The position numbers were made by a program, and so were the translations under genes. Shown one piece after another: positions 17,541 to 27,308 of a DNA stretch of 64,000 bases. Below the pieces are notes generated by a model, which saw nothing but the letters and a program-made list of their open reading frames with translations, searched no databases and had not been told where the DNA came from. Source of the stretch: Verrucomicrobiales bacterium (GTDB taxonomy: Bacteria > Verrucomicrobiota > Verrucomicrobiia > Methylacidiphilales > JAAUTS01); contig JAIRPN010000016.1 in assembly GCA_031256975.1 (NCBI GenBank), forward strand, positions 186,001-250,000, given 5' to 3'. Every line of letters starts with the position of its first letter. Within the stretch, counting starts at the first letter, position 1.

Positions 17541-17995
17541 TTCGCCACCTCCCCGCCCCCGCCCCCGGCCAGCCAGTCTTCCCAGCCGCCGTCAAGCACC
17601 CAGACCTGGCGATAACCCAGGCGCGACAATTCTTCCGCCAGCCACGAACTGTCGGTACATTCCCGGCTCGAACAATACAGCACCACCAGCTGTTCTTTGT
17701 CCGCTAATGACGAAATTTTTCCGGCCACCTCGCCTGATTGTAAGCCACGCCGTGGCAGATTCTTGGCACCCGGAATATGGCCGTCGAGATAGAACAGCCG
17801 GTCACGCACGTCAATCAGCGTTAGCGTCCTTCCGGATTTTTCCCAGTCTTTGAACGTTTCAATGGAAACCCGGTTCACCTCCGCTGGCACGGTTTTTAAC
17901 AAACCCGGATTCAACGCAATCCGCGCCAGCATCAAGGCAACGGAGGCCGCTAACAACCAGCCCAGTCGTCCAACATGTTTCCGCATCGGTCCCAT
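17537..17995 (-). CDS. Membrane-anchored rhodanese-like protein
   Basis: 152 residues from the ATG at 17995. One N-terminal helix (about 10-30) is followed by a single rhodanese domain: VSIETFKDW, LIDVRDRLFYLDGHIPGAKNLP and the active loop with C108, R111 and C113 (CSSREC). A second Cys in the loop is unusual and could allow disulfide chemistry. It lies between the P-type ATPase (5-bp gap) and the MauE-like gene (4-bp overlap). A start at 17986 is also possible. Confidence 0.82.
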   Translation of the reverse strand: MGPMRKHVGRLGWLLAASVALMLARIALNPGLLKTVPAEVNRVSIETFKDWEKSGRTLTLIDVRDRLFYLDGHIPGAKNLPRRGLQSGEVAGKISSLADKEQLVVLYCSSRECTDSSWLAEELSRLGYRQVWVLDGGWEDWLAGGGGGEVAK

Positions 17996-18000
17996 CCGGC

Positions 18001-20214
18001 CTATTCTAGGCTGGCCTTGCGCAACCTCAAGGCGTTTGCGATCAGCGATACGCAGCTCAACGACATCGCCACGCTGGCGATTACCGGGCCATTGGAACCC
18101 AGGGAAATCCCCAGCGGCACAAAAATTCCGGTCGCCAGCAAAATTCCCACGCAATTATAACCAAAAGCAAACCACAGATTTTGCCGGATATTCGCCATCG
18201 TCGCGCGGCTCAACTTCACCGCATGCACCAATCCCAGCAAATCCCCCTTCACCAGGGTCACGCCCGCGCTCTCGATCGCCACATCAGTCCCCGTGCCCAT
18301 GGCAATACCCACATCCGCCGCCGCCAGCGCCGGGGCGTCATTGACACCATCACCGGCCATTGCCACCTGCTCGCCATTAGCGTGCAATTGTTGGATATGC
18401 ATTTGCTTGTCGCCCGGGGAAATCCGCGCGATCACGCGGTCGATCTTCAATTCCTTCGCGATGCGCGCCGCGGTCTGTTCGCTGTCGCCGGTCAACATCA
18501 CCAGCTTCAACCCCAGTTCATGCAACTTGCCCACCGCCAATGGCGAAGTCTGCTTGATTGCATCGCTAATCACCAAAACACCCGCCGCCGCGCCATCCAG
18601 GGTCACATAAACCGTAATCTTGCCCTGCTGCTCCTCGGTCCCGGCTCTCGCCATTAGCGCCGCGGGAAACACCGCACCGTAGCGGCTAATAAACTCCGGC
18701 TTACCAATACGCACCGATCTCCCCCCGGCCTCCGCCGCCACTCCCTCGCCCGGATTGGCGTAAAAATTCTCCGCCGCCGGAACCTGCAATTCCCGCGCAT
18801 AGGCCGCACGTACCACTGCCTTGGCCAACGGGTGTTCGCTGAGCATTTCCACCGCCGCCGCCAACCGTAAAAGTTCATGCGGATCGACCCCGTCAACAGC
18901 CAGCACTTCCGTCACACTCGGCTTGCCCTCGGTCAGGGTGCCGGTCTTGTCGAACACCAAAGTGTTCACCTTGCCCAGGACTTCCAATGCCGCCGCTTCT
19001 TTGATCAACACGCCGGATTTCGCGCCCCGTCCGACGCCGACCATGATCGACATCGGTGTCGCCAAACCCAGCACGCAGGGACAGGCAATGATCACCACCG
19101 TAATCGCACTGACCAAGGCATACGAAAATCCACCGCCCGCTAACAACCATCCAATGAAAGTCAGCACTGCCACCAGAATCACCGCCGGAACAAACCACGC
19201 CGCCACCTTGTCCGCCAACCGCTGGATCGGCGCACGACTCTGCTGCGCCTGCGCCACCATGCCGACAATCCGCGCCAGCATCATTTCCTCGCCGATGCGC
19301 TCGGCCTCCATCACAAACGAACCCCCGCCATTGATCGTGCCGCCGGTGACTTCGTCATTGGCGACCTTGTCCACCGGCAACGGTTCGCCGCTGATCATGG
19401 ATTCGTCGACCGACGACCGCCCCTCGCGCAACACACCGTCCACCGGGATTTTCTCGCCCGGCTTCACCCGCAACAAATCGCCAACCTTGACCTCGCCCAG
19501 GTAAATATCTTCTTCGACACCGTTGCGCAAACGGTGCGCCCGTTCCGGTACCAGATTCATCAACTCACGGATCGCCGCCGTGGTCTTGTTCCGGCCGCGC
19601 AGCTCCAGGATCTGTCCCAGCAACACCAGCGTGGTGATTACCACCGCCGCTTCAAAATAAACCGGCATCATGCCGTCGTGATGGCGCAGCTCATGCGGAA
19701 AAATCTCCGGCCACAACAACGCCGCCACGCTGTAACCATACGCCACGCCGACCCCGAGCGTGATCAGTGTGAACATGTTGAAATTCAAATTTTTCAGCGA
19801 GCCCCAGCCGCGCGCAAAAAACGGCGCGGCCAGCCACAGGACCACCGGCGTGCTCAGGATCAGTTCAATCCGCGCCGCCAAGGCCGGGTTGATTTGGTCG
19901 CTGATCACGGACCAATGCCCGCCCATGTCCAGCACCACCACCGGCAGGCTCAGAACCAGCGCCACCCAAAAGCGCCAGGTCATCGACTTGAGTTCGGCGT
20001 CCTCGTGTTCGGTGCCGATGGAAGTGCCGACCAATTGCAACGCCATGCCGCATTTCGGGCAGAATCCGGGCTTGTCGGACTCGACCCCCTCGCACATTGG
20101 ACAAATATATTTTCCCAGCTTCGCGCTGGGCAATTCGACATGCGGCGGCTCGCAGCAGCTCGGTACTTTGGCGTTGCGTTTTTCCACGTGACAGGATTGT
20201 TGCGGATCGGACAT
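18001..20214 (-). CDS. Copper/heavy-metal P1B-type ATPase
   Basis: 737 residues from the ATG at 20214. It exports a soft metal cation across the plasma membrane at the cost of ATP. In place of a ferredoxin-like metal domain, the N-terminus has a Cys/His segment and a heavy-metal-binding module (YICPMC...[10 protein letters not shown]). The transmembrane metal motif CPC is near residue 379, the phosphorylation site DKTGT near 422, SEHPLA is the nucleotide-domain HP motif, and [10 protein letters not shown] follows. CPC with this HMBD module suggests copper(I) or silver. A longer start at 20253 is possible. Confidence 0.93.
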   Translation of the reverse strand: MSDPQQSCHVEKRNAKVPSCCEPPHVELPSAKLGKYICPMCEGVESDKPGFCPKCGMALQLVGTSIGTEHEDAELKSMTWRFWVALVLSLPVVVLDMGGHWSVISDQINPALAARIELILSTPVVLWLAAPFFARGWGSLKNLNFNMFTLITLGVGVAYGYSVAALLWPEIFPHELRHHDGMMPVYFEAAVVITTLVLLGQILELRGRNKTTAAIRELMNLVPERAHRLRNGVEEDIYLGEVKVGDLLRVKPGEKIPVDGVLREGRSSVDESMISGEPLPVDKVANDEVTGGTINGGGSFVMEAERIGEEMMLARIVGMVAQAQQSRAPIQRLADKVAAWFVPAVILVAVLTFIGWLLAGGGFSYALVSAITVVIIACPCVLGLATPMSIMVGVGRGAKSGVLIKEAAALEVLGKVNTLVFDKTGTLTEGKPSVTEVLAVDGVDPHELLRLAAAVEMLSEHPLAKAVVRAAYARELQVPAAENFYANPGEGVAAEAGGRSVRIGKPEFISRYGAVFPAALMARAGTEEQQGKITVYVTLDGAAAGVLVISDAIKQTSPLAVGKLHELGLKLVMLTGDSEQTAARIAKELKIDRVIARISPGDKQMHIQQLHANGEQVAMAGDGVNDAPALAAADVGIAMGTGTDVAIESAGVTLVKGDLLGLVHAVKLSRATMANIRQNLWFAFGYNCVGILLATGIFVPLGISLGSNGPVIASVAMSLSCVSLIANALRLRKASLE

Positions 20215-20256
20215 TAATTGTTGAACGTAAGCGCCTGGATTATCCCTCGGCAAAAC

Positions 20257-21204
20257 TTAAATACTTTCGATTTCAAAAACCTCATCCTTGCTTAACGACA
20301 AGTCCATCACACTCATCACGCCGTCCACCTGTCCGGGATTACGGGCGCCGACAATCGCCCCGCTAACCGCCACATTGTGCAATGTCCAGGCAATCGCGAT
20401 CTGGCCGGCACTCAAATTGCGCCGCTCGCCAATCTGCTTCAACGTTGCCGCGATGGCCAGATTACGGGTAAGTTGCGGTTCCTGGAACGGCGGTTTCTTG
20501 GCGCGCCAGTCGTCGTCCGGCAATTTCTCGATCCGCTCCCGTGTCATCGCCCCGGTCAACAAACCCGAACCCATCGGCGAGTAAACAATCGTGCCGATGT
20601 TCTGTTGCAGGCAGTACGGCAGAATTTGATGCTCCACCTCGCGATTAATCAACGAATACGGCGGTTGTAACGAAGTGACCGGCGCGAATTTCTGCGCCTC
20701 CTGCAATTCCTGCACGTTGAAATTCGACACGCCGACCCAGCGCACCTTGCCGTCCTGCCTCAACTTGTTCATCGCCTGCCAGGCCGCCTCGATTTCGCCG
20801 ATATCGTCACTCGGCCAGTGAATCTGGTACAAGTCGATCACGTCGGTTTCCAGGCGTTTCAAACTCGCCTCGCACTCGGCAATGATGTAATCGGGCTTGA
20901 TGCAATAATCCACCGAGCCGTCCTCCCTGGCAACCATGCCGCACTTGGTAAACACATAGGGGCGCTGGCCCTTCCACGATTTCAATGCCTTGGCCACCAC
21001 CTTTTCCGAATGGCCGAAACCGTAAATCGCCGCCGTGTCGATCCAGTTCACGCCGAGTTCCAGCGCGCGGTGAATCGCCGCGACCGAATCCGCATCATCC
21101 TGCGCGCCCCAGCCGAATTCCCAGCCGTTGCCACCGATGGCCCAGGCTCCGAAACCAATCGGGGTGATTGCCAAATCCGAATTGCCAAGCTTCTTGAGGT
21201 TCAT
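20257..21204 (-). CDS. Aldo/keto reductase
   Basis: 315 residues, a TIM-barrel NADPH oxidoreductase. The catalytic tetrad can be seen: Asp in NWIDTAAIYG, Tyr in the same stretch, Lys in VFTKCG and His in YQIHWP. LGNSDLAITPIGFGAWAIGG is the usual N-terminus. The physiological substrate cannot be read from sequence. It lies 72 bp after bioD on the same strand; whether it is co-transcribed is uncertain. Confidence 0.88.
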   Translation of the reverse strand: MNLKKLGNSDLAITPIGFGAWAIGGNGWEFGWGAQDDADSVAAIHRALELGVNWIDTAAIYGFGHSEKVVAKALKSWKGQRPYVFTKCGMVAREDGSVDYCIKPDYIIAECEASLKRLETDVIDLYQIHWPSDDIGEIEAAWQAMNKLRQDGKVRWVGVSNFNVQELQEAQKFAPVTSLQPPYSLINREVEHQILPYCLQQNIGTIVYSPMGSGLLTGAMTRERIEKLPDDDWRAKKPPFQEPQLTRNLAIAATLKQIGERRNLSAGQIAIAWTLHNVAVSGAIVGARNPGQVDGVMSVMDLSLSKDEVFEIESI

Positions 21205-21276
21205 TCCTTATAATTAACCATGGAATGTCCGGAACACACGGAAAAAAGACGCGGATTATGCTCAAAATCCTGCGGC

Positions 21277-21912
21277 TTACAACTGCATCCACGCAGGCAT
21301 CTGCCGCAAATCCTCGGTCGAATGAAAATTAAATACCGGCACCCTCCCCAATTCCTCCAGGATTGCCGGATTGGTCGTTGTCGCCAAGTCGTCACAAACG
21401 GGATGGTGATTCACGATCACCCCCTTCAATTCGCAACCCGAATTACGCACGCTCTCGATCGTCATGAGCGTGTGATTCAGCATTCCCAGTTCTGCCGGGG
21501 CCACAATCACCACCGGCAATTTCAATTCCCCGGCCCAATCCCGCACCCAGTACTCACGGGTGATCGGCACCAGCCAGCCGCCGACTCCCTCGACCAGGAA
21601 CGGTCCCGGACATTTCACCGCCACCGCCTCCACACCGTCATGCAACGCGCAAAAATCAAACGGCTTGTCCTCGACAATGCACGCCGCGTACGGCGACAAC
21701 GGCGCTAACAGCGAAATCGGGTTGATTTGATTCAGACTCAACGTCTCGTCATTGGCGGCGGCAAATTGCTCCGCATCACTACGGTCCCCGCAGGAAATCG
21801 GCTTCAAAGCCAGGGCCGATTTTCCGCGCGCGCGTAACTCCCGCGTCCACGCCGCGGTGACAAAAGTCTTGCCAATTCCCGTTCCGGTTCCCGTGACAAA
21901 CACACCATTCAT
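21277..21912 (-). CDS. bioD: BioD, dethiobiotin synthetase
   Basis: 211 residues from the ATG at 21912. It closes the ureido ring of dethiobiotin using CO2 and ATP. The P-loop GTGTGIGKTFVTAAW starts near residue 8 and VEGVGGWLVPIT is the second family motif. The start is fixed by ATGA overlap with the bioA stop; the longer frame adds 11 unrelated residues. Confidence 0.94.
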   Translation of the reverse strand: MNGVFVTGTGTGIGKTFVTAAWTRELRARGKSALALKPISCGDRSDAEQFAAANDETLSLNQINPISLLAPLSPYAACIVEDKPFDFCALHDGVEAVAVKCPGPFLVEGVGGWLVPITREYWVRDWAGELKLPVVIVAPAELGMLNHTLMTIESVRNSGCELKGVIVNHHPVCDDLATTTNPAILEELGRVPVFNFHSTEDLRQMPAWMQL

Positions 21913-23279
21913 AAATTCTCCGTCACCTCCGCAATCGCCCGGCACAGGGCGCCAACCATCAAATTCACTTCATCCTTGGTGGTGGTATAGGGCGGCATCA
22001 ACAGCAACACATCGCCGACCGGGCGCGTCAGCAATCCGTATTTTTGCGCCGCTTCGCAAATCCGCGCGCCAATCCGCAACTTCGCATCAAACGCCCCGCG
22101 GGTGGCAAAATCCTTCACCACCTCGACCGCCAAAATACAACCCTCCTGCCGCACATCGCCGACATGCGTCAATTGCCAAAAACGTTCATGCGCCGCACGG
22201 AATGCCGCTTCAATATCCTTCCTTGCCCGCTCGCCATCCGCATCGATCAGCAAATCCAGGCTCGCCAAGGCCGCCGCGCAACCCAGCTGGTTGCCGGTAT
22301 AGCTATGCCCGTGGAAAAAAGTCCGGCTGACCTCACCACGGAAACCGTCGAACAATTTTTCCTTCACCAAGGTCGCCGCCAACGGCAAATAACCGCCGGT
22401 GATTCCCTTCGCCAGCGCCACCAAATCCGGCGACACCTGTTCCTTCTGCCACGCGAAAAGCTCCCCCGTCCGCCCGAATCCGGTCATCACCTCGTCCAGA
22501 ATCACCATCGCGCCGTGGCTTTGCGCCACCGCGCAGGACTGTTGCAAGTAGCCCTCCGGATGCATGATGAAGCCCGCCGCACCCTGCACGCGTGGCTCAA
22601 TCACCCAAGCGGCCGTACGATCACCGTTAGCGTCAAATTTTTTCTCCACCAACGATAAACATTCCCGACCACACTGCACATAAGTCCGCGCATCAGCCTT
22701 CTGCGGCTTGGCCTTGTTGAACGGACAACGGTAACAATACGGCGACATCACCTCGTCCGATTCGAACAGCATGTTCTTGTAGCAATGATGGAACAGCTTG
22801 CTGTGTCCCACGCTCATCGCCCCGACCGTGTCGCCGTGATAACCCGCCGATAACGAGATGAATTTCTTCCGCTGCGGCTGGCCGTTCTGTTCAAAATACT
22901 GATACGTAATCTTCAATGCCGCCTCGATGGCCGTCGCGCCGTCATCGGAAAAAAAACAGCGGGTCAGTTCATCATTAGCGCCCAGTTCCACCAATCGCTT
23001 ACCGAGTATCGGGGCAAGGTCGTTGGTCAGGCCCAGAAACGAGGAATGGGCGATTTTATCAAGCTGTAATTTGATCGCTCCGTTAATGGCCGCATTGCAA
23101 TGACCGTGAATATTGGTCCAAATCGAGGAATTGCCGTCGAGATAACGGTTTCCCTGTTCGTCAATCAGCCACGATTTCTCCCCGCCAACAATGACCACCG
23201 GCCGGTAATCCTCCGCCAGCCACAAATCCGTCGGCGTAAACGGGTGCCAGAGATATTTTTTGTCCAGTTCCGCAATCAT
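21909..23279 (-). CDS. bioA: BioA, adenosylmethionine-8-amino-7-oxononanoate aminotransferase
   Basis: 456 residues from the ATG at 23279, which overlaps the bioF stop (ATGA). A class III PLP aminotransferase converting KAPA to DAPA with SAM as amino donor. KKYLWHPFTPTD is the BioA N-terminal signature, ILDEVMTGFGRTG and LVALAKGITGGYLPLA (PLP lysine) follow. The internal stretch with CYRCPF and CGREC adds cysteines seen in many BioA relatives. Confidence 0.95.
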   Translation of the reverse strand: MIAELDKKYLWHPFTPTDLWLAEDYRPVVIVGGEKSWLIDEQGNRYLDGNSSIWTNIHGHCNAAINGAIKLQLDKIAHSSFLGLTNDLAPILGKRLVELGANDELTRCFFSDDGATAIEAALKITYQYFEQNGQPQRKKFISLSAGYHGDTVGAMSVGHSKLFHHCYKNMLFESDEVMSPYCYRCPFNKAKPQKADARTYVQCGRECLSLVEKKFDANGDRTAAWVIEPRVQGAAGFIMHPEGYLQQSCAVAQSHGAMVILDEVMTGFGRTGELFAWQKEQVSPDLVALAKGITGGYLPLAATLVKEKLFDGFRGEVSRTFFHGHSYTGNQLGCAAALASLDLLIDADGERARKDIEAAFRAAHERFWQLTHVGDVRQEGCILAVEVVKDFATRGAFDAKLRIGARICEAAQKYGLLTRPVGDVLLLMPPYTTTKDEVNLMVGALCRAIAEVTENL

Positions 23280-24394
23280 AAACACTTTGCCAATTGTTCG
23301 AGTTGCTGCCGTTCATGGCGGGCGCTAACCGTGATCCGCAATCTCGCCTCTCCCCGCGCCACGGTCGGATACCGTACCGCCGGGACATAGAATCCCGCCG
23401 AGCGCAATTTCTTCGACGCCAACAACGAAGCCTGCTCATCGCCGACGATGACCGGCACAATCGGACTGGCACTATTCGTCCGTCCCGCCGTTAGCGAATG
23501 AAGCAGCCCAATATTACTCCAAAGCTTTTTCCGCAGTTGGACCCCCTCGCCGCCGCCGACAATTTCCAGGCTCGCCATCAGCGCCGCCGCCAGACAGGGC
23601 GGAGTCGCCGTGGTAAAAATAAACGAGCGAGCGTGCTGCACCAGATATTGCTTCACCGTCGCGGAACAGGCCACATAACCGCCGCTAACGCCGAGCGCCT
23701 TGCCAAGCGTGCCCATCTGGATTTCCACCCGCGACGACACCCCAAGCTGCGCGCACAATCCTTCGCCGTTAGCGCCAAAAATCCCCGTCCCATGCGCCTC
23801 GTCCACCATCAGCCACGCGCCAAATTTTTCCTTCAACTCACAAATCGCCGTTAGCGGCGCCAGATCACCGTCCATCGAGTACACCGACTCGACCACGATC
23901 AGGATCCTTGCCTTGGCATCGCGCGCGCGAATCTCGGCCAGGACTTCCGCCAAATGTTCCGCATCATTGTGCCGGAACACCACCCGCCTGGCGCCCGACA
24001 ATTTCGCGCCGTCCAGCAACGAGGCGTGGCACAATTTGTCCAGCACCACAAAATCCGCCTTCGTCATCAGCGCCGGGATCACCCCGCAAGGCACCGCGTA
24101 ACCAGTCGGAAACACCAGCGCCGCGCCGCATTTCTTGAATGCCGCCAACCGTTCCTCAAACTCCCGGTGCCCGGTAAAATTTCCGCTGATCAAGCGCGCC
24201 GCCCCACCTCCGATTCTTCCCCGTTGCAGGTCGTCAATCGCCGCCTGCACCACCTTTGGGTGCCGCGCCAGCCCGAGATAATCATTGTCGGCAAAGGAAA
24301 CCAGCGAATCCGGCAAGACGGAGAGTTCCCGATTCAGCCACCGCTCGGCATCGGTTTTGAGGCGTTCCTGCAACTCACTCTCCAGGGAAAACAT
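23276..24394 (-). CDS. bioF: BioF, 8-amino-7-oxononanoate synthase
   Basis: 372 residues from the ATG at 24394. This PLP enzyme condenses pimeloyl-ACP (or -CoA) with L-alanine, starting biotin ring assembly. Visible motifs: FADNDYLGLARHP, GGGAARLISGNFTGHREFE, DEAHGTGIFG and the PLP-lysine segment GTLGKALG. A longer frame to 24496 would overlap the preceding amidohydrolase. Five dispersed-motif copies fall in or next to the gene. bioB and bioC are not in the window. Confidence 0.95.
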   Translation of the reverse strand: MFSLESELQERLKTDAERWLNRELSVLPDSLVSFADNDYLGLARHPKVVQAAIDDLQRGRIGGGAARLISGNFTGHREFEERLAAFKKCGAALVFPTGYAVPCGVIPALMTKADFVVLDKLCHASLLDGAKLSGARRVVFRHNDAEHLAEVLAEIRARDAKARILIVVESVYSMDGDLAPLTAICELKEKFGAWLMVDEAHGTGIFGANGEGLCAQLGVSSRVEIQMGTLGKALGVSGGYVACSATVKQYLVQHARSFIFTTATPPCLAAALMASLEIVGGGEGVQLRKKLWSNIGLLHSLTAGRTNSASPIVPVIVGDEQASLLASKKLRSAGFYVPAVRYPTVARGEARLRITVSARHERQQLEQLAKCL

Positions 24395-24443
24395 GAACCC
24401 CAACGCTAACAGCCAAACCCGCCAATGGCGAGAGGAACCCGCG

Positions 24444-25643
24444 TCACTTCCGTTCGCCGTCGACCATGAAGAAAGTCGGCCTGCCCTTGGCGGCAACCAC
24501 TGCCAAGTATGGATTGGTTTGCTCCGGCAGCGGAAACGCCACCAAGTCCGCCAGTGCCCCGGGCCGGATCACGCCCAGCTGTCCTTCCATGCCGATCTGT
24601 TTCGCGGGAATGGTCGTCACCATGCGCAGGCAATCCTCGGCGCTAACGGTGGGATAATCCTTGCGGAATTGCGCGATCTCCGCGCGCAGGTCCAGCACGT
24701 CGTTGCTCGCCAGGCTGTCGGTGCCCAGCGAGACGTCGCAACCGGCTTCGCGCAACCGTTCGTACGGAAAACGCGCGTGATTGAAATAGGCATGACAGCG
24801 CGGACAATGCACCACGTGCAGCGGATTTTTTTGCAGCAATTTGTAATCGTATTCCTGGATGTAATTCATGTGCACCGCCAGGCATTTTTCGTCCAGCAGG
24901 CCGAATTCCAGCAAATGGGACAACGCCGAGCCCTGCCCGCAATCCTCCATGTTGCGTCCGATGCCCTTGAGGAAATCATACATCGCCCCGTGCCCGTACA
25001 GGAACATCTCCTGCTCTTCCACCGACTCGGCAATGTGCGTGGTGAACGGCATTTTCAACTCCTGCCCGCAATGCTTCGCCAACCGGTACAATTCAATGCT
25101 GGCCGTGTACGGCGCATGCGGACTCAGGCCGAACCCGCCCGGCCAGTCATGGCGCGCCTCGAAGAAATCCAGCATCCCGGTTAGCGCCTCCTCGCCAAAG
25201 GCCCGGCTGCGGATATCGATCAATTCCAGAAACCACCAGGTACGGATCGGCGGCTTGGCCATTAGCGGGAATAAATCGGGAATCGCCTCGATGTTGCAGA
25301 CCGTGGTGCAACCCCCATCCATCAACATCTGGAACCCCTTTTCAATCCCGGCCAGGTAATCCTCGTTGGAAAAACTGCGCTTGATCGCGTTGATACGTTT
25401 GATCCACTCGCTAAAGCCGATGCCGGAAAAAATCGCGCCCTTGAACCCGGTGTAATCCAGATGGCAGTGCGCATTGATCAGGCCGGGCAGCAAAACCTGC
25501 CCCGGCAATTCGACCACTTCCTCGCCCGCCAACGGCAAAAGTCCGACGCCAATTTCCGTAATGCGGTTGCCCTCCACCCGCACCGCCGCATTGGCGAGCG
25601 GTGCGCCGTCCATGGTTAGCGTGATTTGCGGACGAAGTAGCAT
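24444..25643 (-). CDS. Amidohydrolase/deaminase of the SsnA-chlorohydrolase type
   Basis: 399 residues. A metal-dependent TIM-barrel hydrolase: HCHLD (HxH metal site, about residue 59), THIAES, HCPRCHAYF and the C-terminal LGTDSLASNDVLDL, all typical of deaminating members of the family. Close possibilities are aminodeoxyfutalosine deaminase of the futalosine menaquinone route, or an N-ethylammeline-type hydrolase; the sequence alone does not decide. It lies 49 bp before bioF on the same strand. Confidence 0.8.
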   Translation of the reverse strand: MLLRPQITLTMDGAPLANAAVRVEGNRITEIGVGLLPLAGEEVVELPGQVLLPGLINAHCHLDYTGFKGAIFSGIGFSEWIKRINAIKRSFSNEDYLAGIEKGFQMLMDGGCTTVCNIEAIPDLFPLMAKPPIRTWWFLELIDIRSRAFGEEALTGMLDFFEARHDWPGGFGLSPHAPYTASIELYRLAKHCGQELKMPFTTHIAESVEEQEMFLYGHGAMYDFLKGIGRNMEDCGQGSALSHLLEFGLLDEKCLAVHMNYIQEYDYKLLQKNPLHVVHCPRCHAYFNHARFPYERLREAGCDVSLGTDSLASNDVLDLRAEIAQFRKDYPTVSAEDCLRMVTTIPAKQIGMEGQLGVIRPGALADLVAFPLPEQTNPYLAVVAAKGRPTFFMVDGERK

Positions 25644-25685
25644 AGCTTCATGTAAGCATGCGGCAGGCCGACTGTGCGAAAAATT

Positions 25686-26237
25686 TTATTCCGCCGCCAA
25701 CCGGATCGCCTCAATCTTGTCTTTCTGCGCTTCGCGCTCTTCCTTGCTCATCTTGTCGATGAACAAAACGCCATTGAGATGATCGACTTCATGCTGCACG
25801 GCGCGGCCCAGCAGGCCGCCGGCCTCGAACTTGCATTTCTTCATCTCCAAATCCTGGTACTCAACCGTGACCCGGTAGCCGCGGCTGATATCGCCGCCGA
25901 TGCCGGGGAAACTCAGGCAGCCTTCGCCGTCGATCTCCTTCTTCTTGGTGATCTCGACCTTCGGATTGATCAACACCAGCGGCATGATGCTCTGCACGTC
26001 GGCTTCCTTGCCGTCCAGCCACAGGCGGGACGGGCGTTCCGAATCGGTGGGGATGTCGATCACCGCCAGTTGCAACGCCTTGCCGATTTGCTGCGCGGCA
26101 AGGCCGACACCGTTCGCATCATGCATCGTCTCAAGCATGTCCGCCACCAGTTGCTCGATTTCAGGGGTAACCTTGCTGATATTGGCGCCTTTTTGCCGCA
26201 ACACCGGGTTGCCATACTTCACTATCGGTAAAATCAT
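25686..26237 (-). CDS. def: Peptide deformylase
   Basis: 183 residues. It removes the formyl group from nascent N-terminal methionine. All three motifs are intact: GVGLAAQQ (43-50), EGCLS (105-109) and HEVDH (149-153), which give the Cys and two His metal ligands and the catalytic Glu. It follows tsaD with a 58-bp gap containing one dispersed motif copy. Confidence 0.96.
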   Translation of the reverse strand: MILPIVKYGNPVLRQKGANISKVTPEIEQLVADMLETMHDANGVGLAAQQIGKALQLAVIDIPTDSERPSRLWLDGKEADVQSIMPLVLINPKVEITKKKEIDGEGCLSFPGIGGDISRGYRVTVEYQDLEMKKCKFEAGGLLGRAVQHEVDHLNGVLFIDKMSKEEREAQKDKIEAIRLAAE

Positions 26238-26295
26238 ATTTTGTAAAATTAAACACGCTAACCGTGAACTGTCCGAGCAAAATCTTCGACCTTGT

Positions 26296-27300
26296 TCAAC
26301 GCAAAGCCAGCCGCAAGTTCGGGTTCACGTCAAGATCCCAAGGTGAAGTTTCACCTCGTTCCAGACGGCAAGCCGCCACGGCGGCAATCATCGCCGCGTT
26401 ATCCGTGCTGTAAATTGGCTCCGCCACCAATGCTTCCAGTCCCTTGTCGTTAGCGGCTTTCTCAAACGCGGAACGCAACGCCTTGTTGCAACTCACCCCA
26501 CCGCTCAGGGTTACCGTGCCCACCTTCAATTTCTTCGCCGCCCGGATAGTTTTTTTCACCAGCACATCCGCAACGGCCTGCTGGAACGAGGCACAAATAT
26601 CAGCTACAGGCGCATGATCAGGCTTCTGCAAATGCACACGAACCGAAGTCTTCAAGCCGCTAAAGCTGAAATTAAAATCACCGGAATCCAGCATGCTGCG
26701 CGGGAAATCCACCGCCGCCGGATTGCCCTGCCGCGCCTGTTTCTCCACTTCCGGGCCGCCCGGATACGGCAGGCCGAGCATTTTCGCCACCTTATCAAAG
26801 GCCTCGCCCGCCGCGTCGTCCAGCGTGCTGCCGAGCAATTGATAATGAAACAGCTCCGGCACATGGATCAACAGCGTATGCCCGCCGCTCACGATTAGCG
26901 CCACATGCGGGCGCTCCGGTAACAGGCCCCGGGACAGGAACGGCGAGAACAAATGTCCTTCCATGTGATTCACCCCCAGCCACGGCTTGCCTGCCGCTAA
27001 TGCCAAGCTTTTCGCGTAGCTGGTGCCCACTAACAACGAAGTTGCCAAACCCGGCCCCACGGTCACCGCCACGCCGTCAACCGACGCCAATGGCGAGGTT
27101 TGCAACATGTCCTTCACCATCGGGTCAAGCCTGAGCAAATGATGCCGCGTGGCCAGCTCCGGCACCACGCCGCCAAAGGCGCGGTGATGCTCGATCTGCG
27201 AGGCGATCTCCTGGGAAACCACCGTTAGCGTGCCGCCGGATTTATCCACCACGGCCACCGACGTTTCGTCACAGGAAGTTTCAATGCCAAGCACGCGCAT
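26296..27300 (-). CDS. tsaD: TsaD, tRNA t6A threonylcarbamoyltransferase
   Basis: 334 residues from the ATG at 27300 (MRVLGIETSCDET). TsaD transfers threonylcarbamoyl from TC-AMP to A37 of tRNA. The metal motif HMEGH, VSGGHTLL and LSGGVSCNKALR are present. A TTG at 27312 would overlap the protease stop by 4 bp (TTGA) and is a possible alternative start. Works with TsaE and TsaB encoded at 16.1-17.1 kb. Confidence 0.95.
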   Translation of the reverse strand: MRVLGIETSCDETSVAVVDKSGGTLTVVSQEIASQIEHHRAFGGVVPELATRHHLLRLDPMVKDMLQTSPLASVDGVAVTVGPGLATSLLVGTSYAKSLALAAGKPWLGVNHMEGHLFSPFLSRGLLPERPHVALIVSGGHTLLIHVPELFHYQLLGSTLDDAAGEAFDKVAKMLGLPYPGGPEVEKQARQGNPAAVDFPRSMLDSGDFNFSFSGLKTSVRVHLQKPDHAPVADICASFQQAVADVLVKKTIRAAKKLKVGTVTLSGGVSCNKALRSAFEKAANDKGLEALVAEPIYSTDNAAMIAAVAACRLERGETSPWDLDVNPNLRLALR

Positions 27301-27308
27301 AAGGCGGG

